From: a virus
Strand: one strand, 5' to 3'
Length of the DNA stretch: 64,000 bases
Virus record (IMG/VR): IMGVR_UViG_3300041583_000345
Coordinates: 1 to 64,000 of that record
Shown: piece after piece, positions 1 through 7,562 of the stretch
Layout: each line of letters begins with the position of its first letter
How positions within the stretch are numbered: position 1 is the first letter of the stretch
Notes under the pieces: model-generated
What the model was told of the DNA's origin: nothing
Databases searched by the model: none
What the model saw: only the letters and a program-made list of their open reading frames with translations
Position numbers and translations under genes: made by a program

Positions 1-127
1 ATACTCCCTAGCAGGACCATCTTCTCTATGAAGTTTATTATTAATGTAGTAACATTTATATCCGTCTGCATGTTCTACAGCAGGTCCATCTTCTCTATGA
101 CGCTTACCATTAATGTAGTAAGATTTA
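1..127. repeat. 127-bp direct repeat, copy 1
   Basis: Bases 1-127 are identical to 1201-1327, inside two HREDGPA-repeat paralogs. The identity then stops abruptly. It may extend left beyond the window. Confidence 0.9.
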
Positions 128-234
128 TGTCCGTTTTTAAGCTCTATAGCAGGACCATCTTCTCTATGAAGATTACCTTCTAAGTTGTACCATCCAGTTC
201 TGTCACTATATATCTTTACTTTGTATTCTTTCAT
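1..234 (-). CDS. HREDGPA-repeat protein, 3'-truncated by window edge
   Basis: Begins at the ATG at 234 (MKEYKVKIYSDRTGWYNLEG) and runs off the left edge, so the C-terminus is missing. It holds three copies of a ~20-residue unit built as G-K/N-x-H-R-E-D-G-P-A followed by G-x-K-x-Y-Y-I-N, a MORN/YwqK-like pattern of short beta hairpins. It is one of five paralogs in the first 2 kb. The first 127 bases are identical to part of the paralog at 1069-1434. Function is unknown; such repeats usually act as a binding scaffold. Confidence 0.75.
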   Translation of the reverse strand, partial: MKEYKVKIYSDRTGWYNLEGNLHREDGPAIELKNGHKSYYINGKRHREDGPAVEHADGYKCYYINNKLHREDGPAREY

Positions 235-247
235 AATCTTTTATTTA

Positions 248-730
248 TTAATCCCACCAATTTTGAATATTATGTTCTATATATTTCCAAAGAATGCGAT
301 GTGATTTTTTTTGTTTTGTATTTGATTCGTGAAAAAGGACTTGATTTAATTCTCTGATTTCATCTGCATTGTTCCAATATTCGTATTTATGCTTTAAATA
401 TCCTGAATCCTCTCCTTTACCGCTATCTTCAAATTCAAAATCATATACATCTTCACCGTAAATTTTTTCTATTTTAGATTGATATTCACATCCATAAAAA
501 TCATCGTAGACCTTATCTAATAGTCTAATTGTGGTTCTTATGCGTTGGGCTTTTATAAGAGAATCTAAACCATATGCTGTTTCGCCTTCTAAGGTAGTTG
601 CTAACCTTCCAAGTTGGTGTTTGAATAAATCTATTGCGGACATATAATCCCTATCGTATCCCTTCCAAATAATTGGGAGGAATGATAGGGTTCTTTTTAT
701 TTGTGTATATTTTCTTTTAAACCAGTACAT
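248..730 (-). CDS. hypothetical protein inserted in repeat-gene array
   Basis: A 160-residue protein beginning MYWFKRKYTQIKRTL. It has a basic N-terminus, an acidic middle (EFEDSGKGEDSG) and a Trp-rich C-terminus. No domain is recognised. It lies between two HREDGPA-repeat paralogs but has no such repeat itself, so it looks like an insertion into that array. Its ATG is preceded by an AT-rich stretch with no Shine-Dalgarno, as is usual here. Confidence 0.7.
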   Translation of the reverse strand: MYWFKRKYTQIKRTLSFLPIIWKGYDRDYMSAIDLFKHQLGRLATTLEGETAYGLDSLIKAQRIRTTIRLLDKVYDDFYGCEYQSKIEKIYGEDVYDFEFEDSGKGEDSGYLKHKYEYWNNADEIRELNQVLFHESNTKQKKSHRILWKYIEHNIQNWWD

Positions 731-767
731 TATTTATATAAATTTAATGTTTTTGAATTTCATAACT

Positions 768-1064
768 CTATACTTTAGATAGTTTATACTTTACTCCTTC
801 AATCTCTACAATCTTATTTTCACAAGATTTGTTTCTGTTATTGAATTCTTCTTCGGTTAAATATTCATCATTAATATAGTAAGCTTTATCTCCATTTGCA
901 AACTCAAGAGCAGGACCATCTTCTCTATGTAGCTTTCCATTAATGTAGTAACATTTATCTCCGTTTGCCCACTCTACAGCAGGTCCATCTTCTCTGTGGA
1001 GTTTACCTTCTAAGTTAAACCATTCTGTTCTGTTATTATATACCTTTACTTTGTATTCTTTCAT
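768..1064 (-). CDS. HREDGPA-repeat protein (98 aa)
   Basis: I take the ATG at 1064 (MKEYKVKVYNN) rather than the in-frame ATG 39 bases upstream, because MKEYKV is the start of the other paralogs and the longer form overlaps the previous gene. It has two H-R-E-D-G-P-A units and then a conserved tail, NNRNKSCENKIVEIEGVKYK, that all complete paralogs share. Function is unknown. Confidence 0.8.
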   Translation of the reverse strand: MKEYKVKVYNNRTEWFNLEGKLHREDGPAVEWANGDKCYYINGKLHREDGPALEFANGDKAYYINDEYLTEEEFNNRNKSCENKIVEIEGVKYKLSKV

Positions 1065-1068
1065 AACT

Positions 1069-1434
1069 CTATACTTTAGATAGTTTATATTTAACTCCTT
1101 CAATTTCTATAATCTTGTCTATGCAAGATTTGTTTCTATTGTCAAATTCTTCTTTGGTTATCTGTATATCATTAATGTAGTAATGTTTACTTCCATTTGC
1201 ATACTCCCTAGCAGGACCATCTTCTCTATGAAGTTTATTATTAATGTAGTAACATTTATATCCGTCTGCATGTTCTACAGCAGGTCCATCTTCTCTATGA
1301 CGCTTACCATTAATGTAGTAAGATTTACTACCATCTGCATATTTAACAGCAGGACCATCTTCTCTATGAAGTTTACCTTCTAAGTTAAACCATTTTGTAC
1401 TATTTTCTGTAACTTCTACTTTATATTCTTTCAT
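1069..1434 (-). CDS. HREDGPA-repeat protein (121 aa)
   Basis: The longest complete paralog, with three H-R-E-D-G-P-A units where 98-residue relatives have two; it differs by one 23-residue unit, which suggests unit gain or loss. It shares the conserved tail (IEGVKYKLSKV) and lies 4 bases upstream of the next paralog, so the genes are probably co-transcribed. Its middle is identical in DNA to the paralog at the left edge. Confidence 0.8.
   Translation of the reverse strand: MKEYKVEVTENSTKWFNLEGKLHREDGPAVKYADGSKSYYINGKRHREDGPAVEHADGYKCYYINNKLHREDGPAREYANGSKHYYINDIQITKEEFDNRNKSCIDKIIEIEGVKYKLSKV
1201..1327. repeat. 127-bp direct repeat, copy 2
   Basis: Identical to bases 1-127. It covers most of two repeat units of the paralog at 1069-1434. 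Recent duplication or gene conversion is the simplest explanation. Confidence 0.9.
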
Positions 1435-1439
1435 AACCT

Positions 1440-1736
1440 CTATACCTTAGTTAGTTTATATTTAACTCCTTCAATCTCTACAATCTTATTTTCACAAGAT
1501 TTGTTTCTATTATTGAATTCTTCTTCGGTTAGGTACTTCCCGTTTATGTAGTATTCCTTACCTCCGCTTGCACCCTCAATAGCTGGCCCGTCCTTTCTGT
1601 GACGTACTCCGTTAATATAGTAAGACTTACTTCCGTCTGTATACTTTATAGCAGGTCCATCTTCTCTGTGGCGTTGACCTTCCAAGTTGTACCATTCTGT
1701 TCTGTCACTATATACCTTTACTTTATACTCTTTCAT
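1440..1736 (-). CDS. HREDGPA-repeat protein (98 aa)
   Basis: Paralog with two repeat units, one altered to H-R-K-D-G-P-A, and the shared C-terminal tail ending KLTKV. The DNA is less like the other copies, so this is probably an older duplicate. It sits 5 bases after and 4 bases before its neighbours, in the same transcript. Confidence 0.8.
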   Translation of the reverse strand: MKEYKVKVYSDRTEWYNLEGQRHREDGPAIKYTDGSKSYYINGVRHRKDGPAIEGASGGKEYYINGKYLTEEEFNNRNKSCENKIVEIEGVKYKLTKV

Positions 1737-1739
1737 GGC

Positions 1740-2036
1740 TTATACTTTAGATAATTTATATTTTACTCCTTCAATCTCTACAATCTTATTTTCACAAGAT
1801 TTGGTTCTGTTGTTGAATTCTTTTTTAGTTAGACACTTCCCGTTTATGTAGTAACATTTATATCCGTTTCTCCACTCCATAGCGGGACCATTTTCTCGGT
1901 GATGCTTTCCATTAATGTAGTAAGATTTATCTCCGTTTGCATACTCTACAGCAGGACCATCTTCTCTATGAAGTTTACCTTCTAAGTTAAACCATTTTGT
2001 ACTATTTTCTGTAACTTCTACTTTATACTCTACCAT
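1740..2036 (-). CDS. HREDGPA-repeat protein (98 aa), first of the array
   Basis: The promoter-proximal paralog, starting MVEYKVEVTENSTKWFNLEG. Two repeat units (HREDGPA and the variant HRENGPA) precede the common tail. The N-terminal sequence is nearly identical to the 121-residue paralog, so N-terminal cassettes have been shuffled among copies. It follows the DUF932-type gene by 29 bases. Confidence 0.8.
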   Translation of the reverse strand: MVEYKVEVTENSTKWFNLEGKLHREDGPAVEYANGDKSYYINGKHHRENGPAMEWRNGYKCYYINGKCLTKKEFNNRTKSCENKIVEIEGVKYKLSKV

Positions 2037-2065
2037 AACTTTTATTTATTAATCCCACCGTTACA

Positions 2066-2893
2066 TTATATTAAAGAAGTTGCTAGTTTAAATAAGTCTT
2101 TATTAACCTGTATATCCTTTTCAAAGGATTTAATCTTACGAACCTTTCTTACTCTGGCTCCTTTTAAAGCTGCGTGAAAGTCTCCGTTAATAATCTTCTC
2201 CTGTATAACATTGAATACTGTCCAGAGGTCTTCTCCTTTGTCTTCCGATCTTTTTGGCTCTAAGATATCATTAATAGTCTCCTGATCGTATTCTAGAGTT
2301 TTAACTCCTGCTCTAATTAATAAAGCATCCAAGGCTAATTTATTTTTTTCTTCCGGAGTTAGTATTCTATCTCTCATATCATTCATTACCTCTACTCTGC
2401 TTGGTAGATCTTCTACCGCCTGTCTTACAACGTTTCTAAGCTCCTCAAAAGAATAACCTTTATGCTTTATCTTGAAATCAGAGAACTTCTCATCGGCAAT
2501 GACTAACCCATTGCTACACACCAATCTAAATATACCCACAGAGAACTTAAATGCCTGCATTCCATCGTGACTGTTTGTTAATATAATTCTTGGAAAAGCA
2601 TCATCCCCATCACTTGAAGTAATTTTGATGTCTGGGTTCTGAAAGGAAACCATGTGTTTTGAAAAGATAGTACTATCCCCTCTACCTTTACGTTGAGCTG
2701 CTGTAACTGGAAACCAGTTTAGCTTTGCTAAATCATCTATGATTGTTTCTGTATTTACAAATAAATACTTACCGCTAACATCGGGGTTAGTTGGAGCGGT
2801 GGCGAATACTAATGGCGACTGTTCTTTAATTTGTTCTTTTGTCAAATAAGAATCTAAACCTTTTCCGAATTTTGAAATAACATCTTGTAACAT
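2066..2893 (-). CDS. DUF932-like phage protein
   Basis: A 275-residue protein with features of the DUF932 phage/plasmid family: a central segment FRLVCSNGLVIADEKF, a following KIKHKG stretch and a C-terminal TVFNVIQEKI helix before a basic end (ARVRKVRKIKSF). Size fits the family. Its biochemical role is not known; members are common in phages and plasmids. It is the first gene after a promoter motif at 2924-2935 and leads into the HREDGPA array. Confidence 0.7.
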   Translation of the reverse strand: MLQDVISKFGKGLDSYLTKEQIKEQSPLVFATAPTNPDVSGKYLFVNTETIIDDLAKLNWFPVTAAQRKGRGDSTIFSKHMVSFQNPDIKITSSDGDDAFPRIILTNSHDGMQAFKFSVGIFRLVCSNGLVIADEKFSDFKIKHKGYSFEELRNVVRQAVEDLPSRVEVMNDMRDRILTPEEKNKLALDALLIRAGVKTLEYDQETINDILEPKRSEDKGEDLWTVFNVIQEKIINGDFHAALKGARVRKVRKIKSFEKDIQVNKDLFKLATSLI

Positions 2894-2923
2894 ATAACTT
2901 TTATTTTAATTAATTAATATACC

Positions 2924-2935
2924 TTAATATAAGAA
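2924..2935 (-). promoter_or_regulatory. phage promoter motif
   Basis: Minus-strand core TTCTTATATTAA, 31 bases upstream of the DUF932-like gene. One instance of the recurrent TTCKTATMTTWA motif. Confidence 0.6.
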
Positions 2936-2966
2936 ATATAAAGGTAAGTAACAACTATAAAGTAAA

Positions 2967-3104
2967 TTATTTTAGTCTCTTTACAAATTTATTTACTACT
3001 AACTCCTGGTACTCTAGTCCTAAGTGTTCTTTATCTTCTGCTAAGCTGTAATCCGATGCTTTACTATGTACTGTTAAATTAAAGATAGGAACTCTACCAT
3101 ACCT
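2967..3104 (-). pseudogene. ORF without start; possible frameshifted extension of upstream gene
   Basis: An open frame of 45 codons with no ATG, reading RYGRVPIFNLTVHSKASDYS and then an acidic, helix-like stretch ending FVKRLK. It overlaps the stop of the gene at 3094-3390 in the +1 frame. The composition is protein-like, not random. Either that gene once continued into this frame (mutation or sequencing error) or a +1 shift near its stop fuses them. Confidence 0.4.
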
Positions 3105-3390
3105 TTACTGCTTCTAGTAACTTCCAGGTATCTATTGCTTCATCTGATAGTTCTAATTGATGGTAGTGTTCCAGTGCTGAATTTAAAGCTTGTTGCCATT
3201 GGGATATAGGAAGAGATATCTCAAACATTTTATCAGCGTTTTCAAAACTAACCTCAAAAAGCAAAGCAGATCTTCTATTACTCTGCATAGCTTTTTCTAT
3301 CCCACTCACAATTGCATCAGTAACATTCTTTTTTTTATTACTAAATAGAGTTTCAAACTCAGCTGTATTTTTGAAATGTAATTTTGTCAT
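3094..3390 (-). CDS. hypothetical protein
   Basis: A 98-residue soluble protein, MTKLHFKNTAEFETLF, with a helical C-terminal half (QWQQALNSALEHYHQLELSD) and no recognised domain. Its ATG overlaps the stop of the gene before it by one base, so translation is coupled. Beyond its stop the +1 frame stays open for 45 codons (see 2967-3104), so the annotated end may not be the ancestral one. Confidence 0.65.
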   Translation of the reverse strand: MTKLHFKNTAEFETLFSNKKKNVTDAIVSGIEKAMQSNRRSALLFEVSFENADKMFEISLPISQWQQALNSALEHYHQLELSDEAIDTWKLLEAVKVW

Positions 3391-3707
3391 TATTTTTTGC
3401 TTCCTGAAATATTCTTTAATTTAATCTGGATTGAACTATCAATAATTTTATTGGTATACTTGCTAGGTACCTGCTTATTAGTCCCCCACATAAAGACTGG
3501 TCCCAGATATTCACGTGTTACCATAGGAACTTCTACTGTACTAAGTCTAGTATATTCTGGTTCAGTAATTCTTCTTTCACCGTCAAAGGATCTAAAGTCT
3601 CTTCCGGTTACTCTATGCCAGCCAACTACTGGGTGGTTTATTTCTAAACTACCTGCTAAATTAAAATCATAGTATAGCTTTTCAGTTTCACCTCTTTTTT
3701 CTGCCAT
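3390..3707 (-). CDS. hypothetical protein
   Basis: A 105-residue protein starting MAEKRGETEKLYYDFNLAG, rich in beta-type residues, with a basic C-terminus (IQIKLKNISGSKK). No family recognised. It is the first gene after the promoter motif at 3730-3741 and overlaps the next gene by one base. Confidence 0.65.
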   Translation of the reverse strand: MAEKRGETEKLYYDFNLAGSLEINHPVVGWHRVTGRDFRSFDGERRITEPEYTRLSTVEVPMVTREYLGPVFMWGTNKQVPSKYTNKIIDSSIQIKLKNISGSKK

Positions 3708-3729
3708 AACCTTTATTTTTTATCTTACA

Positions 3730-3741
3730 TAAAGATACGAA
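3730..3741 (-). promoter_or_regulatory. phage promoter motif
   Basis: Minus-strand core TTCGTATCTTTA, 23 bases upstream of the ATG at 3707. It lies just outside the 3' end of the gene at 3745. Confidence 0.65.
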
Positions 3742-3744
3742 CTA

Positions 3745-4113
3745 TTAAGCAAGGGGCATACCTTTTGGAGAAACTTTTTTACTTATTTCTAAAAGTAATT
3801 CAGCTTCATTTTTAAACATTTCATCCTCTATTCTTTGCCTATCCTCACTTATAGCGCTTTTCATTATATTTTGTATACTGGTGGAGAATCTGCCACTAAT
3901 ATCGTTTGTATAATAAAATTTATGGTTTGTAATTTTTATTGTACTATCCGTTATAAGTACGAAATAGTTTAATTCTTTATTATCAATATAATAATGCTCC
4001 CTTAAAGGGTCCATCAGTAACTTAGTTTTAGGGTGTTGTAGTAGGTTACTTATAATAAATTTTAATTGTATCTCTTTTGGAGTGGGTGGGTATTTTGAAA
4101 ATATTGATCTCAT
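3745..4113 (-). CDS. hypothetical protein
   Basis: A 122-residue protein starting MRSIFSKYPPTPKEIQLKF. A beta-rich middle (YFVLITDSTIKITNHKFYY) is followed by a helical C-terminus. No domain recognised. It lies 5 bases after the glucosaminidase-like gene and is probably co-transcribed with it from the promoter motif at 4709-4720. Confidence 0.65.
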   Translation of the reverse strand: MRSIFSKYPPTPKEIQLKFIISNLLQHPKTKLLMDPLREHYYIDNKELNYFVLITDSTIKITNHKFYYTNDISGRFSTSIQNIMKSAISEDRQRIEDEMFKNEAELLLEISKKVSPKGMPLA

Positions 4114-4118
4114 ATTAT

Positions 4119-4682
4119 TTAAAATTTAGATTTAAGATTTTCTTTTTTAACTATGTTTTTTAGTTTAGTAACATATTTTGGATCCTCAGCATAATTTTGA
4201 GATAGGTAATCATAGTACTGAGATTCTAGTCTTATTTTATTTAGATAGGCGTTGGTAAATAAAGCATAGTCATATAAGCTTTCCATCCAATTATCATATT
4301 GGGCATGTCCCATAGCTGTCCCATTTGCTGTAGTAGACCTAGCTCTGGCTTGTTTCATGCCAAATAAGTTATTAGCGTATGTAAATGATTTTGAAGAGAA
4401 ATTTCCAGTTTCTAATTTTGCTTGAGCTAAAACAATATGTGGGAATCTAAAGTTTAAATTTTCTATTCTTTGAATTAGTTTTTCTTCTGTAAATTGGTTA
4501 AAATCCCCTAGGATTATTAATTTCTCTTCATATGTTAAATTATCTACTCTTGCTCTATCTACTGCTGATTTTAATCCTAAAATTGCTATTAAAACAATTA
4601 ATACCATAGAACCTTTAAATAGTGCTTCACCAAATTTTAATTTAGTGTAGATTAATAAATTTTTATTATACCTGTATAGCAT
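4119..4682 (-). CDS. membrane-anchored glucosaminidase-like peptidoglycan hydrolase
   Basis: A 187-residue protein with one membrane helix near the N-terminus (about residues 20-40, VLIVLIAILGLKS) and then a glucosaminidase-family (PF01832) domain. The motif HIVLAQAKLETGNFSS carries the usual catalytic Glu, followed by NNLFGMK and YDNWMESLYDYA. The family cleaves the glycan strands of peptidoglycan. An anchored form could serve in genome entry or lysis. It is 12 kb from the main lysis genes. Confidence 0.75.
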   Translation of the reverse strand: MLYRYNKNLLIYTKLKFGEALFKGSMVLIVLIAILGLKSAVDRARVDNLTYEEKLIILGDFNQFTEEKLIQRIENLNFRFPHIVLAQAKLETGNFSSKSFTYANNLFGMKQARARSTTANGTAMGHAQYDNWMESLYDYALFTNAYLNKIRLESQYYDYLSQNYAEDPKYVTKLKNIVKKENLKSKF

Positions 4683-4708
4683 ATTAATGTGATTTAAGTT
4701 AATACTAA

Positions 4709-4720
4709 CAAAGATAAGAA
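4709..4720 (-). promoter_or_regulatory. phage promoter motif
   Basis: Minus-strand core TTCTTATCTTTG, 27 bases upstream of the glucosaminidase-like gene. TATCTTTG matches the Bacteroidota -7 consensus TAnnTTTG exactly. Confidence 0.7.
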
Positions 4721-4739
4721 CTATAATTCAAACAACCTA

Positions 4740-4889
4740 CTAAAATAGGTCGAAAAATGAGATATCTATTGTTTTATCACGTAGTTTTTCATTACGTTCA
4801 TGTAGTCTGACTAGATCGTCAGCTACTTTTCTCTCTAAAGATTTATGTTTTTTAAAAGTTGAAAGCTTTGCTGTTTTCGTCTTTTTCAT
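4740..4889 (-). CDS. small basic hypothetical protein (49 aa)
   Basis: ATG at 4889, MKKTKTAKLSTFKKHKSLER, then a charged helix (DDLVRLHERNEKLRDK) and the end ISFFDLF. It fills the gap between the HNH gene and the promoter at 4709. Highly basic N-terminus, possibly nucleic-acid binding. No homology recognised. Confidence 0.55.
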   Translation of the reverse strand: MKKTKTAKLSTFKKHKSLERKVADDLVRLHERNEKLRDKTIDISFFDLF

Positions 4890-4901
4890 ACATATACATA
4901 G

Positions 4902-5534
4902 TTATTGTCTTGAGATGTACTCTTCCCCGGGACGTTTTTCTTCCTCATATAGTCCCAAGTCTTTAAGATGCTCTATCATATGTTCATCCATCTCCCAGGT
5001 AAATTGTTCTCCATCTTTATCAACGTAATCTTCCATTCTCTCTACTTCTTTATCCGAGATTGGTGATACAGCGTATAAAAATGCACAATTATAACAGAGA
5101 AACTCTAGATTATCTAAATGATAGTTTCTTTTATTACCATCTTTATGGTTAAGTATAATAGGTATTTTAGTATCCTGTACCCTTCTTTCGGCAAAGCCAC
5201 AGTGGTTACATTTCTCCTCAACTAAACATTCCTGTATTATTCGTAGCTTAACCTTCTGTGGATTAAAATGATCTATAGGTACTCTACCTTCTATAAGATC
5301 CATAAGAGGTGGTTCCTTTCCGCTATTGGTTAAGTGTTTAGGAATTCCTTTTCCGGCTTGATTCTTATGAACCTCAAGTAATGATTTACCTGATTCATCT
5401 TTATACAGCAAAGCGTATTTCTTAAAGTGAGGATAAGAGACATGAAGATATCTTGACGCTGCTTTATTTGAGCGAGTCATTTTTTGTGCCCGTAGGACGT
5501 CTTCCTTTGATAATATTTTGGTTGGTCTGGACAT
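4902..5534 (-). CDS. HNH endonuclease-like protein with N-terminal helix-turn-helix
   Basis: A 210-residue protein. The N-terminus (LSKEDVLRAQKMTRSNKAAS) looks like a helix-turn-helix. The middle holds a zinc pair (KCNHCGF), the HNH-type core ILNHKDGNKRNYHLDNLEFL and a second pair (CYNC). The family cuts DNA and is common as free-standing homing nucleases. The C-terminal 50 residues are acidic. Its ATG touches the stop of the zinc-ribbon gene upstream. Confidence 0.75.
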   Translation of the reverse strand: MSRPTKILSKEDVLRAQKMTRSNKAASRYLHVSYPHFKKYALLYKDESGKSLLEVHKNQAGKGIPKHLTNSGKEPPLMDLIEGRVPIDHFNPQKVKLRIIQECLVEEKCNHCGFAERRVQDTKIPIILNHKDGNKRNYHLDNLEFLCYNCAFLYAVSPISDKEVERMEDYVDKDGEQFTWEMDEHMIEHLKDLGLYEEEKRPGEEYISRQ

Positions 5535-5912
5535 TTAGTAATCTATACCTTGTATATGTGTTCCACTTTCTTCTTCTTCTTCGTCCTCTTCTTTATCCTT
5601 ATCCAAAACCTTAGTTGTAGCTTCTTTTACATCCTGAATAGTTTCAAAATCATCAGAGTCTAAGTCTAGAGCGTCTAGGAAGGTGTTTTGTCCTGCTATT
5701 TCTGCTGCTTTAATTGCAATTGCTCTAAATTGAGCTTGAGGCATAATAATAAGATCGTTGTAAGTATGGTCTCCTGTTCCCTCTAAGGTAGTTATACCCA
5801 CTACGGGTTCTATAGTAGAACAGTTAACACAGACGTGGTAATTATATTTAATTTTTCTTAATTCTGGAAAATCATTGCCGCATTTGGGGCATTCAATCAT
5901 TTTTAACTCCAT
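5535..5912 (-). CDS. zinc-ribbon protein with acidic tail
   Basis: A 125-residue protein. The N-terminal zinc ribbon uses MIECPKCGNDFPE and YHVCVNCST; the C-terminus is strongly acidic (DKDKEEDEEEEESG). A start at the internal MIECPKC (5900) is possible. Such small ribbons often bind DNA, RNA polymerase or protein partners, but the target cannot be read here. Promoter motif at 5938-5949. Confidence 0.65.
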   Translation of the reverse strand: MELKMIECPKCGNDFPELRKIKYNYHVCVNCSTIEPVVGITTLEGTGDHTYNDLIIMPQAQFRAIAIKAAEIAGQNTFLDALDLDSDDFETIQDVKEATTKVLDKDKEEDEEEEESGTHIQGIDY

Positions 5913-5937
5913 ATAACCTTTTATTGATTTATTTTAC

Positions 5938-5949
5938 TAAATATAAGAA
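5938..5949 (-). promoter_or_regulatory. phage promoter motif
   Basis: Minus-strand core TTCTTATATTTA, 26 bases upstream of the zinc-ribbon gene, with TTG about 20 bases further upstream in the position of a Bacteroidota -33 element. Confidence 0.65.
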
Positions 5950-6022
5950 CTATTATTCAAGGAATCAACTTTATAGTGAGAAACTTTTACCGCAATTGTT
6001 ACATTCTCTTAGTTCCGTATTA

Positions 6023-6370
6023 TTACACGCCAAAAGATTCTCCACAACCACAAGTTCTACTTGCATTTGGATTAACAAATACAAACCCTTTTCCGTTTAA
6101 TCCTCCCACATAATCCAGCTCTGTACCTATTAAATACAAAAAGCTTTTTTTGTCAACGGCAATCTTTATTCCTTTGTCTTCAAAGATCTTGTCGGTTTCT
6201 GTAATAACATTATCAAATACGAGTTTGTAGGTAAGACCTGAACAACCACCACCTTCAACACCTACCCTAATAAAAGTTCCTTCGGGGCTGTTTTCGCTTG
6301 CTATTAAACTTAAAACATGTTGTTTTGCATTTTCTGATACTGTTATCATTTTGTCTTCTATAACTCCCAT
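6023..6370 (-). CDS. IscA/SufA/ErpA-type iron-sulfur carrier
   Basis: About 115 residues from the ATG at 6370 (MGVIEDKMITVSENAKQ). An upstream in-frame ATG at 6421 would overlap the previous gene and adds no conserved sequence. It has the family motifs GVEGGGCSGLTYKL and the C-terminal SRTCGCGESF, giving the three conserved Cys that hold iron or an Fe-S cluster. A-type carriers deliver Fe-S clusters to target enzymes. In this genome QueE and two ferredoxins are candidate clients. Such a gene is unusual in a phage. Confidence 0.85.
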   Translation of the reverse strand: MGVIEDKMITVSENAKQHVLSLIASENSPEGTFIRVGVEGGGCSGLTYKLVFDNVITETDKIFEDKGIKIAVDKKSFLYLIGTELDYVGGLNGKGFVFVNPNASRTCGCGESFGV

Positions 6371-6386
6371 TCCATGGGTATGTTTA

Positions 6387-6791
6387 CTATTTAATAAATT
6401 TTGAAATAACATTCCAGACATCTTCTGGTTTCTTAAATTTGACTATCTCTTCTTTTTTACCTACATCAATAGTTATTGTTCCGTCCCATTCCTTGTCCGG
6501 TACCAACTGGTAGAGGTACATCTGTATAAGGGCAAGTTGCTCTTTTGTAAAATGCATCTTCATTAGATTTTCTATAACTGCAAAGAATTGTTCTTCATAT
6601 TGAGTCATATCCATTCCAATCTCTTCTTCCATGAAGTCTCTTCGCTCTTCTATTTGACGCATTTGGTTAAGAACCTCTATGAATAGCTTTTTGTTCATAT
6701 AATCTTGGTTTGGTTCTTTTTGTTTAATCCTATACCCTAACGGATATACGGAATGTAATACTTGTCGGATTTTCTTTCTAGGGTCTACCAT
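6387..6791 (-). CDS. hypothetical helical protein
   Basis: A 134-residue protein, MVDPRKKIRQVLHSVYPLGY, mostly helical, with an acidic stretch (EERRDFMEEEIGMDMTQYEE) and a C-terminal DVWNVISKFIK. No family recognised. Its start overlaps the stop of the small gene at 6785-6949 by 7 bases. Confidence 0.65.
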   Translation of the reverse strand: MVDPRKKIRQVLHSVYPLGYRIKQKEPNQDYMNKKLFIEVLNQMRQIEERRDFMEEEIGMDMTQYEEQFFAVIENLMKMHFTKEQLALIQMYLYQLVPDKEWDGTITIDVGKKEEIVKFKKPEDVWNVISKFIK

Positions 6792-6949
6792 GTCTGTTCA
6801 ACTACTTCAAATATTTTAGTAAACTCATGTACCGGAAGATCTTTAAACTTAGCAAAGGTTTCTACTGCTTCATCGTGCGAGCTTGATGCCCAGGTCATAA
6901 TAGTTTCTTTTGTAGGGTCTACTTTACTAAAATATGAATATGCGTTCAT
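6785..6949 (-). CDS. small hypothetical protein (54 aa)
   Basis: ATG at 6949; starts MNAYSYFSKVDPTKETIMTW and ends EFTKIFEVVEQTW. It fits exactly between its neighbours with short overlaps, as real phage genes do. Function unknown. Confidence 0.6.
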   Translation of the reverse strand: MNAYSYFSKVDPTKETIMTWASSSHDEAVETFAKFKDLPVHEFTKIFEVVEQTW

Positions 6950-6967
6950 AAGCTAAAAGATTGTACG

Positions 6968-7342
6968 TTACATTTCTTCTTCGGATGGTACTTCGTTTTG
7001 GTCAGGATTCTCTCCTGCTAAAGCTTTTCTAATAATTCTATCGAAATATTCAATGTATATAAAGAAACCTATAATAGTTTTATCTTTTAAGTTTCTATCT
7101 CTTTCTACCCTCATATCAAATTCTCCTAATCCTTTTTCAAGTCTAGTTTCTAATTCGATTGCAATATCGTTTTGTTGGGTAGTGGTGATCTGTCCAAACT
7201 GTGTTGGGATGAATTGAACTTTAACTCCTTTCTTCTGAGGGTCCTCATTCGTATCTACTTTTAACATAAACTCATGTCCTGAGAATTTAATCTTAGCGGC
7301 TTCTGTTAAAACTTCTTTTACTAGTTTTTCTAATTGTTTCAT
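6968..7342 (-). CDS. hypothetical protein
   Basis: A 124-residue protein, MKQLEKLVKEVLTEAAKIKF, predicted as a mixed alpha/beta domain with an acidic C-terminus (NPDQNEVPSEEEM). No domain recognised. It is the first gene after the promoter motif at 7347-7358, only 4 bases upstream of its ATG, so its leader would be very short. Confidence 0.65.
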   Translation of the reverse strand: MKQLEKLVKEVLTEAAKIKFSGHEFMLKVDTNEDPQKKGVKVQFIPTQFGQITTTQQNDIAIELETRLEKGLGEFDMRVERDRNLKDKTIIGFFIYIEYFDRIIRKALAGENPDQNEVPSEEEM

Positions 7343-7346
7343 ATCT

Positions 7347-7358
7347 TAAATATAAGAA
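7347..7358 (-). promoter_or_regulatory. phage promoter motif
   Basis: Minus-strand core TTCTTATATTTA ending 4 bases before the ATG at 7342. If used, the mRNA would be nearly leaderless. Confidence 0.55.
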
Positions 7359-7385
7359 AAGTATTTCGGGTATACAAATAAATAG

Positions 7386-7559
7386 TTAACCAAACAACAT
7401 TTTTTTACTCTTTAATGTTCTTTCGTTAATAATTTCATACTCTACTACCTCTCTATTCCTACTAAACTGTTTAATACACCAGTCAATTTTGTCAGTTAAA
7501 AACTCAATTTCTTCTTTTTTTCCGTTTAAGAGTGTAAACTCTACAATGTATTTTTTCAT
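7386..7559 (-). CDS. small hypothetical protein (57 aa)
   Basis: ATG at 7559, MKKYIVEFTLLNGKKEEIEF, then FLTDKIDWCIKQFSRNREVV. It has the look of a small beta-alpha domain. It follows the first glycosyltransferase gene by 3 bases and so may belong to the glycan transcript. Function unknown. Confidence 0.6.
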   Translation of the reverse strand: MKKYIVEFTLLNGKKEEIEFLTDKIDWCIKQFSRNREVVEYEIINERTLKSKKMLFG

Positions 7560-7562
7560 AAT

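Noticed and set aside
5971-6033. Tiny TTG-started ORF with Cys pair (CNNCGKSFSL)
   Set aside because: Only 20 codons, no ATG, and overlaps the IscA-like gene end. It may be a relic of a zinc-finger gene but cannot be supported.
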